A DNA stretch of 33,631 nt from a bacterium (GTDB lineage Bacteria > Bacillota_I > Bacilli_A > Izemoplasmatales > Hujiaoplasmataceae). Of the stretch, positions 1-6,079 are shown in pieces. Within the stretch, counting starts at the first letter, position 1, and every line of letters starts with the position of its first letter. Made by a program: the position numbers and the translations under genes. Below the pieces are notes generated by a model. It saw only the letters and a list, made by a program, of their open reading frames with translations, did no database searches and was not told the origin of the DNA. The stretch covers positions 1 to 33,631 of the forward strand of contig JAUXXX010000029.1 in the NCBI GenBank assembly GCA_030684695.1, given 5' to 3'.

Positions 1-317
1 AAAATAAACCCATCTTGATGAAGGGTTTGTAAGATAGCTTCAAAATCGAGGTTGAACTGACGAACCTCTTCTTCTGTAGTAAGTGAATCATATTCAATCG
101 ATAGCGAATGAATGATACTGGGTAATGTAGAAGTGGTTTCAGTTGTTGTTAATGCTGATGTTGTTGTATTAACAGTTGTAACTGATGTTATTGTTGTTGA
201 AGTTGTTGTTGTGGAAGCTGTTGATGTATTAACAGATGTTGTAGAAACTGTCGTTTGACAAGAAACTAGTAGTAAGATGAATAATCCAAGCAAAATACAT
301 GTATAGATTCTTTTCAT
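1..317 (-). CDS. Lipoprotein with Thr-rich stalk (partial, C-terminus outside window)
   Basis: Reading the minus strand from an ATG at 317 gives an open frame to base 1, about 105 codons, with no stop. It starts MKRIYTCILLGLF and has a hydrophobic signal ending in LLVSC, a lipobox with lipid-modified Cys at about residue 20. A Thr/Ser-rich stalk of about 45 residues follows, then the start of a folded domain (SIEYDSLTTEEEVRQFNLDF), which is acidic and probably helical. A GGAG ribosome site sits 5-8 bases before the ATG. It is divergent from the lipoprotein at 691. The lipobox and stalk match those of the other surface proteins in this window, so an exposed, membrane-anchored protein is well supported. 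The functional domain is not visible and no function can be given. Confidence 0.8.
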   Translation of the reverse strand, partial: MKRIYTCILLGLFILLLVSCQTTVSTTSVNTSTASTTTTSTTITSVTTVNTTTSALTTTETTSTLPSIIHSLSIEYDSLTTEEEVRQFNLDFEAILQTLHQDGFI

Positions 318-407
318 GTTAACTCCATTCTATGGATAGCTCAACATAATCAAGCTGTTATATTGGCAATATCTTTTCTACTGATTACAAGTAAATTACA
401 TCATTAA

Positions 408-420
408 ATTCATTATATCA
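408..420 (-). promoter_or_regulatory. Extended -10 promoter for the lipoprotein at 1-317
   Basis: On the minus strand the sequence TGATATAATGAAT contains a perfect TATAAT (417..412) with an upstream TG in the extended -10 position. The -35 region (around 440..435, TATTTT) is weak. Predicted leader is about 90 nt. Confidence 0.5.
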
Positions 421-626
421 TACCAATAGACATTAAAATAGAGCACATATCATTTACTTTTAATGATCACTTAAATTACGCCTATAGAAAATAGAATACT
501 CAAACGTATTTCATTTGGTATTTCATTTCATAGCTCATTCATCTACCTTTTTTATTAAAAAGTACAGCTTTTCGGTATCAGTTCACTATGATAATGAATA
601 TTTATTATTTTATTATGATTATTAGT

Positions 627-659
627 CATACAATCGGTTATCATTTTGATATAATGAAT
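627..659 (+). promoter_or_regulatory. Extended -10 promoter for the lipoprotein at 691
   Basis: TATAAT at 650-655 is preceded by TG at 647-648, giving TGATATAAT. A poor -35 (CATACA, 627-632) lies 17 bases upstream. The 13-base stretch 647-659 is identical to the divergent promoter at 420..408. Transcription would start about 30 bases before the GTG start codon. Confidence 0.55.
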
Positions 660-690
660 GTTAGAAAATCTTCTATCGTGGAGGTACATA

Positions 691-2265
691 GTGAAAAAAA
701 CATTTGCATTCCTAATACTAATTCTCTTTAGTATTTGCTTGATTGCTTGTTCTAACAATCAAGATAAAGTCTTATCCCATCCAGGAATGGATTATTACGT
801 TGCGGGTCGTATGATAGGTTCGTACGACACTTCAGGTCCACTCATGGAGCCGACCATGATTTCAGATCCAAGAATTGAAGAAATTTCAAACAAACTTTCC
901 AATGCTAAGTATCTTTATATTGCTGAAGTCCATTTTCCCTTTTTTTCTTCTCGGGACTTTCACTTTTATGAAGTTGATAATATTTCAACAGAGTTTGATG
1001 CAAGTCTAACTATCAAAATCATTCGATACTCCAAAGAAAATCCGGATCAAAGAGATATGGTATTCCCTTCCAATGCTTCTCATAAACTTCATAATCTGAC
1101 TCCAGATATGTTGGTGGTTCCCAAGTTTACAATACTTGATGAACCTTATGAAAATGTCACACTATTCTCTCCAGTCGCAAAAACTCCTGGAAGCTACTAT
1201 GTCGTGTTTGCGGAACTTCGTAATGGTCAAAAAGCGATGGGGTTGATCCCAGTTTCCACTCCCTTCGATCCATTGATGGTAAATTTGTCAACACCCTATT
1301 TCATTACAACTCGAGCAAACATATTTAAACAGAATAGTTCATATGAAATGGAAGCAGTACGGCTAAGTGATCCCCGCATCTCGAGTATTCGAAGTCAGTT
1401 GGACCAAGCACGCTTTGTATATGTGTTAAGCATATACTTATCCGGAGAACAATCTCTATCTTTGATTACTTATACCATTAATCAAGAGCAACAATCTTTT
1501 TATGATACCCTTTCGTTAAGAGTCTTAAAACCATATTCATATTACCCTACGCGAAAGGCATGGACAGGGCCCAATCAATCTAGTGGTAGTATAGAGAATT
1601 TAACTCCATCTACTCTATATATGCCACCTTATAGATCAACTAATCCTGATGGGGCTGGTGATTTTAAATCTCCTCCTGTCGCTTATGAACCAGGACAATA
1701 TCTTGCTGTGTTTGTAGAATATTGGAATGGTTCAAGCGCTCTCGGTCTAATTTCTAAAAAAGATCTTGATATGCCTTTGTCCAATGTTGATTATGAATAT
1801 TATCTCATGTCTATTGAAACTCATTGGAATGCCAAGAAAAATATAAAATTCAACGCTATTTTCTTATCTGATCCACGGGTGGCTTCGATTCGACATCAAC
1901 TGGATGGAGTATCAGCATTATACGTGGCTGAGGCGAATTTCTCTAGTATCTCATCTGGGTGGTCTCATTCCTATAAAATAAACGGTGTAACAACTGCTTT
2001 CGACGGATCAGTTCTATTTAAAGTAGCTGTCACGTACTTTGGTTTTCCTGATCGTACAAAATGCATTGTTCCTAGCACTGATAGTGGAGAAGTGATCAAT
2101 CTAACAAGTGATACTTTGTATATACCAACCTATCAAGACGGTGATTTTGATGGAACCGGTAATAAAAATTCCAATCTTGCAGTCTTCCAACCAGGAACGT
2201 ATTATATTATATACGCAGAATATGCCGATGCATCAAGAGCGATTGGATTGATTCCCAAGTCTTAG
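691..2265 (+). CDS. Lipoprotein made of three tandem copies of an unrecognised domain
   Basis: I take GTG 691 as the start because GGAGG lies at 680-684, six bases upstream. An ATG at 658 in the same frame lies on the promoter and has no such site. The 524-residue product begins VKKTFAFLI and has a lipobox LIAC (Cys20). The rest is three repeats of about 155-160 residues (about 34-189, 197-353 and 363-524). Each has the order (S)DPR(I/V)..I...L...aryvY, then NLTp.tLy.P, then PG.Y...f.E...g..A.GLI. Copies 2 and 3 carry Asp/Gly-rich stretches (NPDGAGDF, DGDFDGTGN) that could bind metal. I do not recognise the domain. It is predicted to be surface-anchored, with no catalytic motif seen. It could be an adhesin or binding protein. 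Confidence 0.8.
   Translation: MKKTFAFLILILFSICLIACSNNQDKVLSHPGMDYYVAGRMIGSYDTSGPLMEPTMISDPRIEEISNKLSNAKYLYIAEVHFPFFSSRDFHFYEVDNISTEFDASLTIKIIRYSKENPDQRDMVFPSNASHKLHNLTPDMLVVPKFTILDEPYENVTLFSPVAKTPGSYYVVFAELRNGQKAMGLIPVSTPFDPLMVNLSTPYFITTRANIFKQNSSYEMEAVRLSDPRISSIRSQLDQARFVYVLSIYLSGEQSLSLITYTINQEQQSFYDTLSLRVLKPYSYYPTRKAWTGPNQSSGSIENLTPSTLYMPPYRSTNPDGAGDFKSPPVAYEPGQYLAVFVEYWNGSSALGLISKKDLDMPLSNVDYEYYLMSIETHWNAKKNIKFNAIFLSDPRVASIRHQLDGVSALYVAEANFSSISSGWSHSYKINGVTTAFDGSVLFKVAVTYFGFPDRTKCIVPSTDSGEVINLTSDTLYIPTYQDGDFDGTGNKNSNLAVFQPGTYYIIYAEYADASRAIGLIPKS
790..2262 (+). repeat. Three tandem protein-level repeats (about 155-160 residues each)
   Basis: Copies at about 790-1257, 1279-1749 and 1777-2262. 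They share anchor motifs at the protein level (SDPRI/SDPRI/SDPRV; NLTPDML/NLTPSTL/NLTSDTL; AMGLIP/ALGLIS/AIGLIP) but are strongly diverged, so this is an old internal triplication and not a recent DNA duplication. Confidence 0.75.
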
Positions 2266-2508
2266 ATTGATAAAGAGATTTCATAGTTCACTGGAAGTTA
2301 AACTTGGGTATCGTTATGCTTCATAGACTTCTTTATACCATTTTTCTTGTGCGTCTTAAAATAATCACAACTATCTAAAAACAATAGCAGCTTCTTTGGT
2401 ATTTTTCCTACGCTTTTGTTTGTTATTTACACTTGGATTATTTGAATGCAAGAATAACCTATCAACTTCACTCTTTTTATAAATAAGAATCATCAGTCTT
2501 TAATAGTG
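2266..2508. other. Intergenic region with no supported gene
   Basis: About 240 bases between convergent genes. All frames are interrupted. On the minus strand, short broken stretches (for example KEAAIVF and AQEKWYKEVYEA) could be remnants of a decayed gene, but they are too short to name. Confidence 0.35.
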
Positions 2509-2546
2509 AAAAAACGCTTGAGCACAATTTTGTACTCAAGCGTTTT
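2509..2546 (-). terminator. Bidirectional intrinsic terminator
   Basis: A 12-bp stem (aaaacgcttgag 2511-2522 with ctcaagcgtttt 2535-2546) is flanked by A-rich sequence on the left (a minus-strand T run) and TTTT on the right. It lies between the convergent lipoprotein (plus) and acetyltransferase (minus) genes and can serve both. Confidence 0.75.
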
Positions 2547-2562
2547 ATAAATATCGATATTT

Positions 2563-3195
2563 TTAGATTTTTTCCAAATAATTCATAAGCATCCTTTGAA
2601 GTTGCTCATAAAATACTCCAACATCCACACCATCCACTAATGCATGGTGTGCACTCACTGAGAATGGAATCATTCTTTTTTCACCAACGAAATGAAATTT
2701 ACCCCATGATATTCGTGGAAAAGAGTCGCCTTCTTTCAAAGGCATTGCATGTTCAATACTTGTAAATGGAACCCAAGGCAATGTGGTAACAAAGACTAGA
2801 TCATCGATGCCATCTTCATCGATAAGATCCACATCCGTAGATGCTTGCATTACTTTGGTTGTTTCTTCTATGAATGATTCCAGGTCGTCTTGATAATTTG
2901 CTCTTATAAATCGAAACAATCCTGTCTCTAACATCATCGTAAACGAGGCATGAACGACATCGTGAATGACGACACCATCACCACGAATACGTAGTAAAAA
3001 TGCTTCTATTTGATTCGCTACTTTCATTACTTCATGTAAAAACGTCAGGAAGAAAGGATAATTCTTTCCTTTACACCACTCATAAAACGATGTGATATCC
3101 AATTCAAAAGTCACATTAAAATGTGGCTTTTGATAGGACTTAAACAGTTCATAATGATTTTTTCGCTTCCACGAAGATAACTCAATCCACTTCAT
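2563..3195 (-). CDS. Chloramphenicol acetyltransferase-like protein (CAT family)
   Basis: The 210-residue length matches CAT monomers (about 213-220). The C-terminal active-site signature HHALVDG (residues 183-189) fits HHxxxDG. The upstream PWVPFTSIEH (141-149) matches the PWVsFTSf stretch of CATs that contains the active-site Ser, and WGKF (164-167) corresponds to the conserved M/WGK. Known family members are trimeric enzymes that acetylate chloramphenicol 3-OH with acetyl-CoA. Many CAT-like proteins in Firmicutes have no proven resistance role, so the substrate is uncertain. The ATG lies 3 bases after the stop of the preceding gene with only a weak ribosome site, suggesting translational coupling. 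The gene is last in its unit, followed by the terminator at 2509-2546. No transposase or other mobile-element signal is adjacent. Confidence 0.82.
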   Translation of the reverse strand: MKWIELSSWKRKNHYELFKSYQKPHFNVTFELDITSFYEWCKGKNYPFFLTFLHEVMKVANQIEAFLLRIRGDGVVIHDVVHASFTMMLETGLFRFIRANYQDDLESFIEETTKVMQASTDVDLIDEDGIDDLVFVTTLPWVPFTSIEHAMPLKEGDSFPRISWGKFHFVGEKRMIPFSVSAHHALVDGVDVGVFYEQLQRMLMNYLEKI

Positions 3196-3198
3196 TAT

Positions 3199-4110
3199 TT
3201 ACTCATCAAGTGGCTTGATGTCATCATCAGAAGAGTCTTGTGTTTCAACAGTTCCATCTTGCGTTTCAATGTACCCTGCGTTTTGGTCTTCTTCTTCGTT
3301 TGAAGATTCGCTTTCAGGGTCATATACGTAATCTTCAACGTTCACAAGTCCTTTGAACTTAAGTTTCGATTGAATCGCGGTATGGTGTTCTTTTCCGTTC
3401 GCAATTACAAATGCAAGATTTTTATCCGCCTCTAATTCATCCCCTAATGCAATGTAATACTCTGCCAACCGATAATGATAAATCAGTTTGGTGGAAATGT
3501 ATCCGTCATTTCGACTAAAGTTCTTTTCCACAACTTCCTTGAATTGATCAAGAGCCGTATCTTTATTTTTTAGTGCATTCAAAATCTCTAAATAGCTTAG
3601 AACAAATCCTTGATATTTACCTGGAATTCGTGGTTTAATCGCTTCAATCCGTTCCACATATAGACTGAATTCATCCATTTGACCTAGTTCATACACACTA
3701 TATGCTTGAAATACGAAGATGAGCACTTGATACACAGGGTTCATCTTTTTTAAATCCACTTGGTTTAACATCCGGATGGATTCGTCATACTTTCCAGCAT
3801 AATATAAAGTCATTCCTAAATACCAACGATAAATCGCTCTTAGTCCAGCAGTTGGTGCATTTTCTAAATAAGATCGACACATTGCTTCTGCTTGAGCAAT
3901 GTCCAAATCATAGTCCACAAGCATGTTAAACTTGGTAGAAAACATTTGTAATGGTCCTGTTAATCGATACTTTAAGTAAATATATCCCAGCATGATTACT
4001 ACAAAGAAATAAATAAAGTCCACTTCAAGTAAATATACTGCAAGTGCGCCTCCTACTGCTACAACACCTAAAGCAATAAGGGTAATGATGTACTGTTTTC
4101 GATTAAACAT
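3199..4110 (-). CDS. Membrane-anchored helical-repeat (TPR-like) protein, function unknown
   Basis: 303 residues. Two hydrophobic segments at about 9-28 and 31-48 anchor the N-terminus. The middle (about 65-245) is amphipathic helical with TPR-like features (YRWYLGMTLYYAGKYDESIRML, cut to its core YLGMTLYYAGKYDESI), and the C-terminal 45 residues are very acidic and probably disordered. A GGAG ribosome site precedes the ATG and overlaps the end of the upstream gene. It lies between an acidic protein of unknown function and a CAT-like enzyme in one direction with short gaps. A scaffold or assembly role at the membrane is possible, but nothing specific is shown. Confidence 0.75.
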   Translation of the reverse strand: MFNRKQYIITLIALGVVAVGGALAVYLLEVDFIYFFVVIMLGYIYLKYRLTGPLQMFSTKFNMLVDYDLDIAQAEAMCRSYLENAPTAGLRAIYRWYLGMTLYYAGKYDESIRMLNQVDLKKMNPVYQVLIFVFQAYSVYELGQMDEFSLYVERIEAIKPRIPGKYQGFVLSYLEILNALKNKDTALDQFKEVVEKNFSRNDGYISTKLIYHYRLAEYYIALGDELEADKNLAFVIANGKEHHTAIQSKLKFKGLVNVEDYVYDPESESSNEEEDQNAGYIETQDGTVETQDSSDDDIKPLDE

Positions 4111-4121
4111 AGTCTATTCTC

Positions 4122-4703
4122 CTATATGTCTGTCCCTATGATGACATCTTCACTTACATAGAGATCGATTCCTAATGTGTCTGCGACATCCATGAAGATG
4201 TCAATGATGCTATAAAATTCAGAATATAAATCACTCGCAATTTCTTTCACGCGTTGATCGACATAGATTCCTAACGTATCAGGAATCTCTTTTTTTTCTT
4301 CAATGATGGTAGATAATTCTTCTAATAACTCTTCTAGTTCCACCGGAGATGCCTCATACCCTTTTTCTACTAACTCATAGCGAATATCTTCCACATAAAG
4401 CAAGTAATTTAGTACTGCCTCGTAATCCATAAAGTGATGCATATCCCCGTGGAAAACTTTATCAAGATATAGTTGAATCGTGACGACTTGTTCGTTTAAG
4501 AACTCGGACCCCACTGAAATAATCTTATCGAGTTCTTCGTTTGTATCTAACATTCCTGTTTGGAAATCCTTGGATAACGAATCCAACACGGTGATGACCG
4601 GATAAAGTCGGTCATACAGGGTGGTATCGTGCTCCATGAGTTCCATTAATAATTCATTATGCTCTTGTCTCCATGCGATATAATCGCGAAATAACTGTTC
4701 CAT
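4122..4703 (-). CDS. Uncharacterised acidic helical protein
   Basis: 193 residues, rich in Glu, Asp and Leu, predicted mostly alpha-helical with no signal peptide or membrane segment and probably cytoplasmic. The start is fixed by AGGAGG at 4712..4707, only 3 bases before the ATG. The gene begins 18 bases after the aldolase terminator, which leaves no room for an independent promoter unless one lies inside the aldolase gene. Expression may depend on read-through. It ends 11 bases before the next gene. No family is recognised. Confidence 0.7.
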   Translation of the reverse strand: MEQLFRDYIAWRQEHNELLMELMEHDTTLYDRLYPVITVLDSLSKDFQTGMLDTNEELDKIISVGSEFLNEQVVTIQLYLDKVFHGDMHHFMDYEAVLNYLLYVEDIRYELVEKGYEASPVELEELLEELSTIIEEKKEIPDTLGIYVDQRVKEIASDLYSEFYSIIDIFMDVADTLGIDLYVSEDVIIGTDI

Positions 4704-4721
4704 AGGCCTCCTGCGAAAGCG

Positions 4722-4745
4722 AAAAAACCACGAGATTCGTGGTTT
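4722..4745 (-). terminator. Intrinsic terminator after the aldolase gene
   Basis: A 9-bp stem (aaaccacga 4725-4733 with tcgtggttt 4737-4745, 3-base loop) is followed on the minus strand by a T run (complement of 4722-4727). It begins 8 bases after the aldolase stop codon. Confidence 0.8.
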
Positions 4746-4752
4746 ACATAAG

Positions 4753-5619
4753 TTACGCTTGGTTCACTGAACCGAATAATTGCATTTTTTCTTTCACGGA
4801 TGCTTTGATGGCTTCATAACCAGGATTTAACAATTTTCTTGGGTCAAATCCTTTTCCTTGAAGATCTTTTCCCGCTTCAATGTATTTTCTGGTAGCCGCT
4901 GCGAAAACCAATTGGCATTCGGTATTCACGTTAATCTTCGCTACTCCGAGTGCAATTGCTTTTTTAATCATTTCTTCTGGAATACCGGTTCCGCCATGGA
5001 GTACAAGTGGAACTCCTGAAGTAATGTTCTTAATTTGCGTTAATACGTCAAAATTAAGGCCTTTCCAATTTTCTGGGTATTTTCCGTGGATGTTTCCAAT
5101 TCCCGCAGCTAAAATAGTGACTCCTAAGTCCGCAATCAACTTGCATTCAAGAGGATCCGCTACTTCACCAGCGCCTACTACTCCATCTTCTTCTCCACCA
5201 ATGGAACCTACTTCAGCTTCTAAAGAAAGTCCTAGTTTTTTGGTAACTTCTACGAGTTCTTTGGTTTTTGCAATATTTTCTTCAATGGGATAATGAGATC
5301 CATCAAACATGATGGAGCTAAATCCAGCTTCAATGGCTTTATAAGCACCTTCATACGAACCATGATCCAAATGAAGTGCAACTGGAACGGTAATGTTTAA
5401 TCCTTTGATCATCGCTTTTACCATTTCGGTTACAGTAACATACCCTGTCATGTATTTTGCGGCACCTTCTGATACTCCTAAAATCACTGGAGAGTTTAAT
5501 TCTTGAGCAGTGTTTAAAACTGCTTTTGTCCATTCTAAGTTGTTGATATTAAATTGACCAACTGCATATCCATTCTCATATGCTTTTCTTAACATTCCTT
5601 CTGCTGATACAAGTCCCAT
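4753..5619 (-). CDS. fba: Fructose-bisphosphate aldolase, class II
   Basis: The 288-residue length fits class IIB aldolases of Firmicutes. The enzyme reversibly cleaves fructose 1,6-bisphosphate to dihydroxyacetone phosphate and glyceraldehyde 3-phosphate in cytoplasmic glycolysis. Visible family motifs are LHLDHG (82-87, catalytic Asp85 and zinc ligand His86), FDGSHYP (105-111), EAEVG (134-138), GNIHGKYP (175-182, zinc His178), LHGGTGIP (207-214, zinc His208) and KINVNTE (phosphate site). AGGAGG lies five bases before the ATG. A good promoter (5664-5692) and a terminator (4722-4745) bracket it as its own unit. Related tagatose-bisphosphate aldolases (GatY/KbaY) share the fold, but fructose-bisphosphate is more likely for a single, well-expressed gene. 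Confidence 0.93.
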   Translation of the reverse strand: MGLVSAEGMLRKAYENGYAVGQFNINNLEWTKAVLNTAQELNSPVILGVSEGAAKYMTGYVTVTEMVKAMIKGLNITVPVALHLDHGSYEGAYKAIEAGFSSIMFDGSHYPIEENIAKTKELVEVTKKLGLSLEAEVGSIGGEEDGVVGAGEVADPLECKLIADLGVTILAAGIGNIHGKYPENWKGLNFDVLTQIKNITSGVPLVLHGGTGIPEEMIKKAIALGVAKINVNTECQLVFAAATRKYIEAGKDLQGKGFDPRKLLNPGYEAIKASVKEKMQLFGSVNQA

Positions 5620-5663
5620 ACATTCCTCCTATAACTGGAATTAATCCAATTGTTAACAGTACT

Positions 5664-5692
5664 ATTATACAAAAAAAGTCGAGGTTACGCAA
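5664..5692 (-). promoter_or_regulatory. Promoter of the aldolase gene
   Basis: Minus strand: TTGCGT (5692..5687), 17-base spacer, perfect TATAAT (5669..5664). Predicted leader is about 38 nt to the aldolase ATG. Confidence 0.75.
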
Positions 5693-5909
5693 TAAATACC
5701 CTTTCTTTCACGAAAATCAAGTAAGAAAAATTGTGAACAAACTGGAAGATGATGTAATCTAATTCCAAGGACATGAAAGACTTATCTATGCTCATGAGAA
5801 ACAAGAGAACATGTTTCTTATTTATATCGATTGTGATCAATGAAGAGATAAATTCAATGATCTAATACCATCTTTTATTCTCTTCATTGTTAATTTATAT
5901 GAACCCCAA
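5693..5909. other. Intergenic region with two inverted repeats
   Basis: No gene is supported between the divergent aldolase and lipoprotein promoters. Two imperfect inverted repeats are visible: AGAAACA/TGTTTCT (5797-5803 with 5812-5818, 8-base loop) and CAATGAAGAG/CTCTTCATTG (5838-5847 with 5880-5889, wide loop). Either could be a regulator site upstream of the promoter at 5910-5938. Neither is followed by a clear T run, so terminator function is doubtful. Confidence 0.4.
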
Positions 5910-5938
5910 TTGACAAAACAAGTAATTATTTGTAGTAT
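5910..5938 (+). promoter_or_regulatory. Strong promoter of the 1242-residue lipoprotein gene
   Basis: Perfect TTGACA (5910-5915), 17-base spacer, TAGTAT (5933-5938). Predicted start near 5945 leaves a leader of about 135 nt before the ATG at 6080. Confidence 0.7.
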
Positions 5939-5946
5939 GAAACTAT

Positions 5947-6020
5947 GTGGCTCCATACAACTTGAAAATGAACCATTCTTTCTTTACTCCCACCAATCCC
6001 GCAGTGCAAACAAGAGCCAC
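5947..6020 (+). promoter_or_regulatory. Possible structured leader of the large lipoprotein gene
   Basis: At the predicted 5' end of the transcript, GTGGCTC (5947-5953) is complementary to GAGCCAC (6014-6020) and would enclose about 60 nt. This could be a leader structure. It matches no riboswitch or T-box that I know and may be chance. Confidence 0.25.
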
Positions 6021-6079
6021 TAGTTGCTCACGAACGCTTACTCGAGATCTAAACAAATCTTATGTGGAGGATTCTCACT

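Larger units (their letters stand above)
318..690. other. Divergent intergenic region between two lipoprotein genes
   Basis: No convincing gene lies here. It holds one outward promoter for each flanking lipoprotein, described separately, and a short inverted repeat (ATCATT/AATGAT, 449-467) just upstream of the minus-strand promoter that could be a regulator site. A minus-strand frame at 555-758 overlaps the start of the plus-strand gene and has no signal or ribosome site. Confidence 0.5.

Noticed and set aside
2266-2508. Decayed gene on the minus strand
   Set aside because: Only short broken stretches are readable and none can be matched to a family with confidence.
2563-3195. Acquired chloramphenicol-resistance cassette
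   Set aside because: No insertion sequence, integrase or direct repeats flank the gene, and it is embedded by tight spacing in a chromosomal unit.
4880-5293. Plus-strand frame of 137 codons
   Set aside because: It lies wholly within the well-supported aldolase gene on the other strand and has no ribosome site.
5797-5889. Intrinsic terminators in the intergenic region
   Set aside because: The inverted repeats lack adjacent T runs and no gene ends there.
5947-6079. T-box or known riboswitch in the long leader
   Set aside because: No T-box sequence, specifier loop or terminator with T run is present. Only one long-range pairing is visible.
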